This document shows, piece after piece, positions 62,540-63,837 of a stretch of 63,837 bases of DNA. A program made the translations under genes and the position numbers. Under the pieces are notes generated by a model. The model was not told where the DNA came from. It ran no database searches and was given only the letters and a program-made list of their open reading frames with translations. How positions within the stretch are numbered: position 1 is the stretch's first letter; each line of letters opens with the position of its first letter. This DNA comes from Alphaproteobacteria bacterium (GTDB lineage Bacteria > Pseudomonadota > Alphaproteobacteria > Caulobacterales > Hyphomonadaceae), in assembly GCA_018830285.1 (NCBI GenBank), contig JAHJSB010000064.1, positions 1-63,837 of the forward strand, written 5' to 3'.

Positions 62540-62775
62540 ACGGGGTAGGCAGGCGGGGCAATAGGGATGGATCGTCGACCCGTCAACAGGATTTGCTGAT
62601 TTGAACAGCATCGCGATTTCAGAGGAACTCAGTGTGATCTGGCGTTGGGCTATCGCCCGCCACCAAAATAGCTGACTGCAACATGATGCCCTTGGCGAAC
62701 CTGACCCACGCCATCATTTGCAATTGGGTTCGCAAGGCCGGAAAGCTGCCAGTCTGAGCGCATGTTTGGTGCGCG
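62540..62775. other. Intergenic, no gene seen
   Basis: Promoter region of the tRNA-Leu-like gene on the minus strand and the 3' flank of the flagellar operon. No terminator hairpin with a T-tract is obvious. Confidence 0.4.
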
Positions 62776-63393
62776 TCAGTTCGCTTCTTCCCGGATGTCC
62801 TTGTTCAGCTCCGCGAGCTTCAGGCTCACTTCATAGGCCTTGCGAGTTTCCATGCTGGCCAGGATAAGTCCTGCCTGTTCGCTGCGCATCAAGCGCAGGA
62901 AACTACCCGCAAAATCCGGGTCCATCTGATTGAAAATGGCTGCCGCCTGGTCCGGTTTCATGGTGCCGTACATGCGGGCCAAATGCGTCAGGTCGTCTTC
63001 GGATGCTTTTTGCATTTCCTCCCAACGTGCGGCGAGGGCTTGCTGTATAGCATCAAGATCGGCCGCACGTTGATCGAGCTCCTGTTTGCGAGCCTGCAGC
63101 TCCAGCTCCTGATTTGTCAGCGCCTCGTACTGGGTTTCCATCTGTTTCTGATCGGCCATCAGTGAAGCGGCTGTCTCATCCGTAAAACATACCTGATCAA
63201 TCGGCTGAACGGCGACAGCCTGGCTTGCTGGATCTGACGGAGGATCACCCTCCATGGCCTCGCTTGGCGCCGCTTCGGTTGTGTTTTCCGCAATTGCGAA
63301 GCTGCTCGGAAGGAATCGTACGGCTGCGCCAATTGCGAAGAGGAAGCCGAGAGAAAGCAGGACGTAGGAACCGCGTTTATCCAGGGTTTTCAT
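62776..63393 (-). CDS. motE: MotE-like flagellar protein (MgtE N-domain-like)
   Basis: 205 residues. An N-terminal membrane anchor (about 10-30), a coiled coil (about 80-130) and a C-terminal MgtE N-like domain (LARMYGTMKPDQAAAIFNQMDPDFAGSFLRLM). This is the plan of MotE, the periplasmic chaperone of MotC in alphaproteobacterial motors. It follows a DUF6468 gene with a 4-nt gap. Confidence 0.82.
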   Translation of the reverse strand: MKTLDKRGSYVLLSLGFLFAIGAAVRFLPSSFAIAENTTEAAPSEAMEGDPPSDPASQAVAVQPIDQVCFTDETAASLMADQKQMETQYEALTNQELELQARKQELDQRAADLDAIQQALAARWEEMQKASEDDLTHLARMYGTMKPDQAAAIFNQMDPDFAGSFLRLMRSEQAGLILASMETRKAYEVSLKLAELNKDIREEAN

Positions 63394-63397
63394 GACG

Positions 63398-63837
63398 TTA
63401 ACCCACTCGGCGTGTCGCCGCTTTTTGCTTTACCTGAAGGGGGGGGGTGAGGTCTGGAATGTCACCTGCCGCATCGGTCAGATCGCGCAACCGTTGCATC
63501 AGCGTCGTCATCTCCATGATCCGGGTCTTGGACTGATCCAGGATGATGCGCATCATGATGCCGAGCTCGGTTTGCGTTGCGGTAACCTGATCAACGGCAT
63601 TTTGCTGAGTGGTCTCTAGCGAGGTCTGAAGATTTTCCAATCGCTCGCATGTTCGGTTGGCCTCTTCAAGCAGGCTCGACAACCGGATTGCCATTTCCCC
63701 GACATGGGACCGGGTTTGCTGGGTTGAACTCGACATAGCCGCGATGGACTTTGACATCGCCATGATGGTCGCGCCAAGTCCGTCCTTGGTGTTTTGCAGA
63801 GCCTTCAAGCGTCTGTTCAGCACAAAACAATACACAC
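63398..63837 (-). CDS. DUF6468 flagellar-operon protein, 5' end outside the window
   Basis: About 145 residues visible; the frame runs off the right edge so the N-terminal membrane helix is missing. The visible part starts CFVLNRRLKALQNTKDGLGATI and is a coiled coil (about 10-110). DUF6468 genes sit beside motE/fliM/fliL in related bacteria. Function unknown. Confidence 0.78.
   Translation of the reverse strand, partial: VYCFVLNRRLKALQNTKDGLGATIMAMSKSIAAMSSSTQQTRSHVGEMAIRLSSLLEEANRTCERLENLQTSLETTQQNAVDQVTATQTELGIMMRIILDQSKTRIMEMTTLMQRLRDLTDAAGDIPDLTPPLQVKQKAATRRVG

Noticed and set aside
1..63837. CRISPR array or cas genes
   Set aside because: No regularly spaced identical repeats with unique spacers and no Cas-like protein on either strand.

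Overview
The window looks like an alphaproteobacterial chromosome, most like the Caulobacterales/Hyphomonadaceae side of the class. Evidence for this: an alphaproteobacterial LexA box (GTTC-N7-GTTC) in front of mmcB, an RpoH sigma factor with its RpoH box, a MotE-like/DUF6468 flagellar pair, and GC-rich codon use. No 16S or other decisive marker is present, so this placement is inference.

Layout. Positions 1-7875 are chromosome: a gene broken by an intact IS3-family element (357-1560, 4-bp target duplication), then housekeeping genes (ABA4-like protein, mmcB, rpoH, DUF2207 + LemA, a nuclease-like lipoprotein), ending at tRNA-Arg(CCT). The last 46 bp of that tRNA recur exactly at 62391-62436. 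Together with a tRNA-linked tyrosine recombinase at 7975 this delimits a genomic island of about 54.6 kb (7876-62436). Chromosome resumes at 62437 with a tRNA-Leu-like gene and a flagellar operon (motE, DUF6468) that runs off the window.

Inside the island, left to right: (1) 9439-17000, a tight six-gene operon: sigma-like factor, HTH protein, a fused ImmA/IrrE-UvrD helicase-AddB-like protein, then a bacterial ubiquitin-conjugation (Bub-type) module made of a double-ubiquitin/E2 fusion, a JAB/E1 fusion and DUF6527. (2) 17192-21921, an SbcD/SbcC-like (YhaO/YhaN) pair. (3) 22090-26024, XRE regulators, two tandem ECF sigma factors and a FecR-like anti-sigma factor. (4) 26070-32187, a Shango-type anti-phage system (helicase, BrxD-like ATPase, TerB protein) whose TerB protein carries a signal peptide, a peptidoglycan-binding domain and a membrane anchor. 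(5) 32656-36534, a second tRNA-Leu gene followed by a decayed integrase, ardA and plasmid-type genes. (6) 36835-38600, an AbiE-type toxin-antitoxin pair with a symmetric four-half-site operator. (7) 39125-45770, single genes separated by seven same-orientation copies of a degenerate palindromic repeat; one unit is a two-gene CBASS (CD-NTase + Cap15-like). (8) 45821-48282, two overlapping tyrosine recombinases. (9) 48734-53264, mobilization genes (MobF relaxase, TraD/VirD4 coupling protein, accessory DNA-binding proteins) with large inverted repeats. (10) 53558-60457, a degraded zone with IS remnants, an extra trpS, MarR, two CPBP proteases, LysR and a truncated methyltransferase. (11) a Fic protein (60601-62142) next to the right attachment site.

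Together this reads as an integrative and mobilizable defence island: its own integrase and presumptive arm-binding sites, a relaxase and coupling protein without a secretion channel (it would need a helper), an anti-restriction protein, and at least four candidate phage-defence or abortive-infection modules (Bub operon, Shango, AbiE-like, CBASS) plus SbcCD-like and Fic genes. All functions are inferred from sequence motifs and gene order read by eye; no database search was run.
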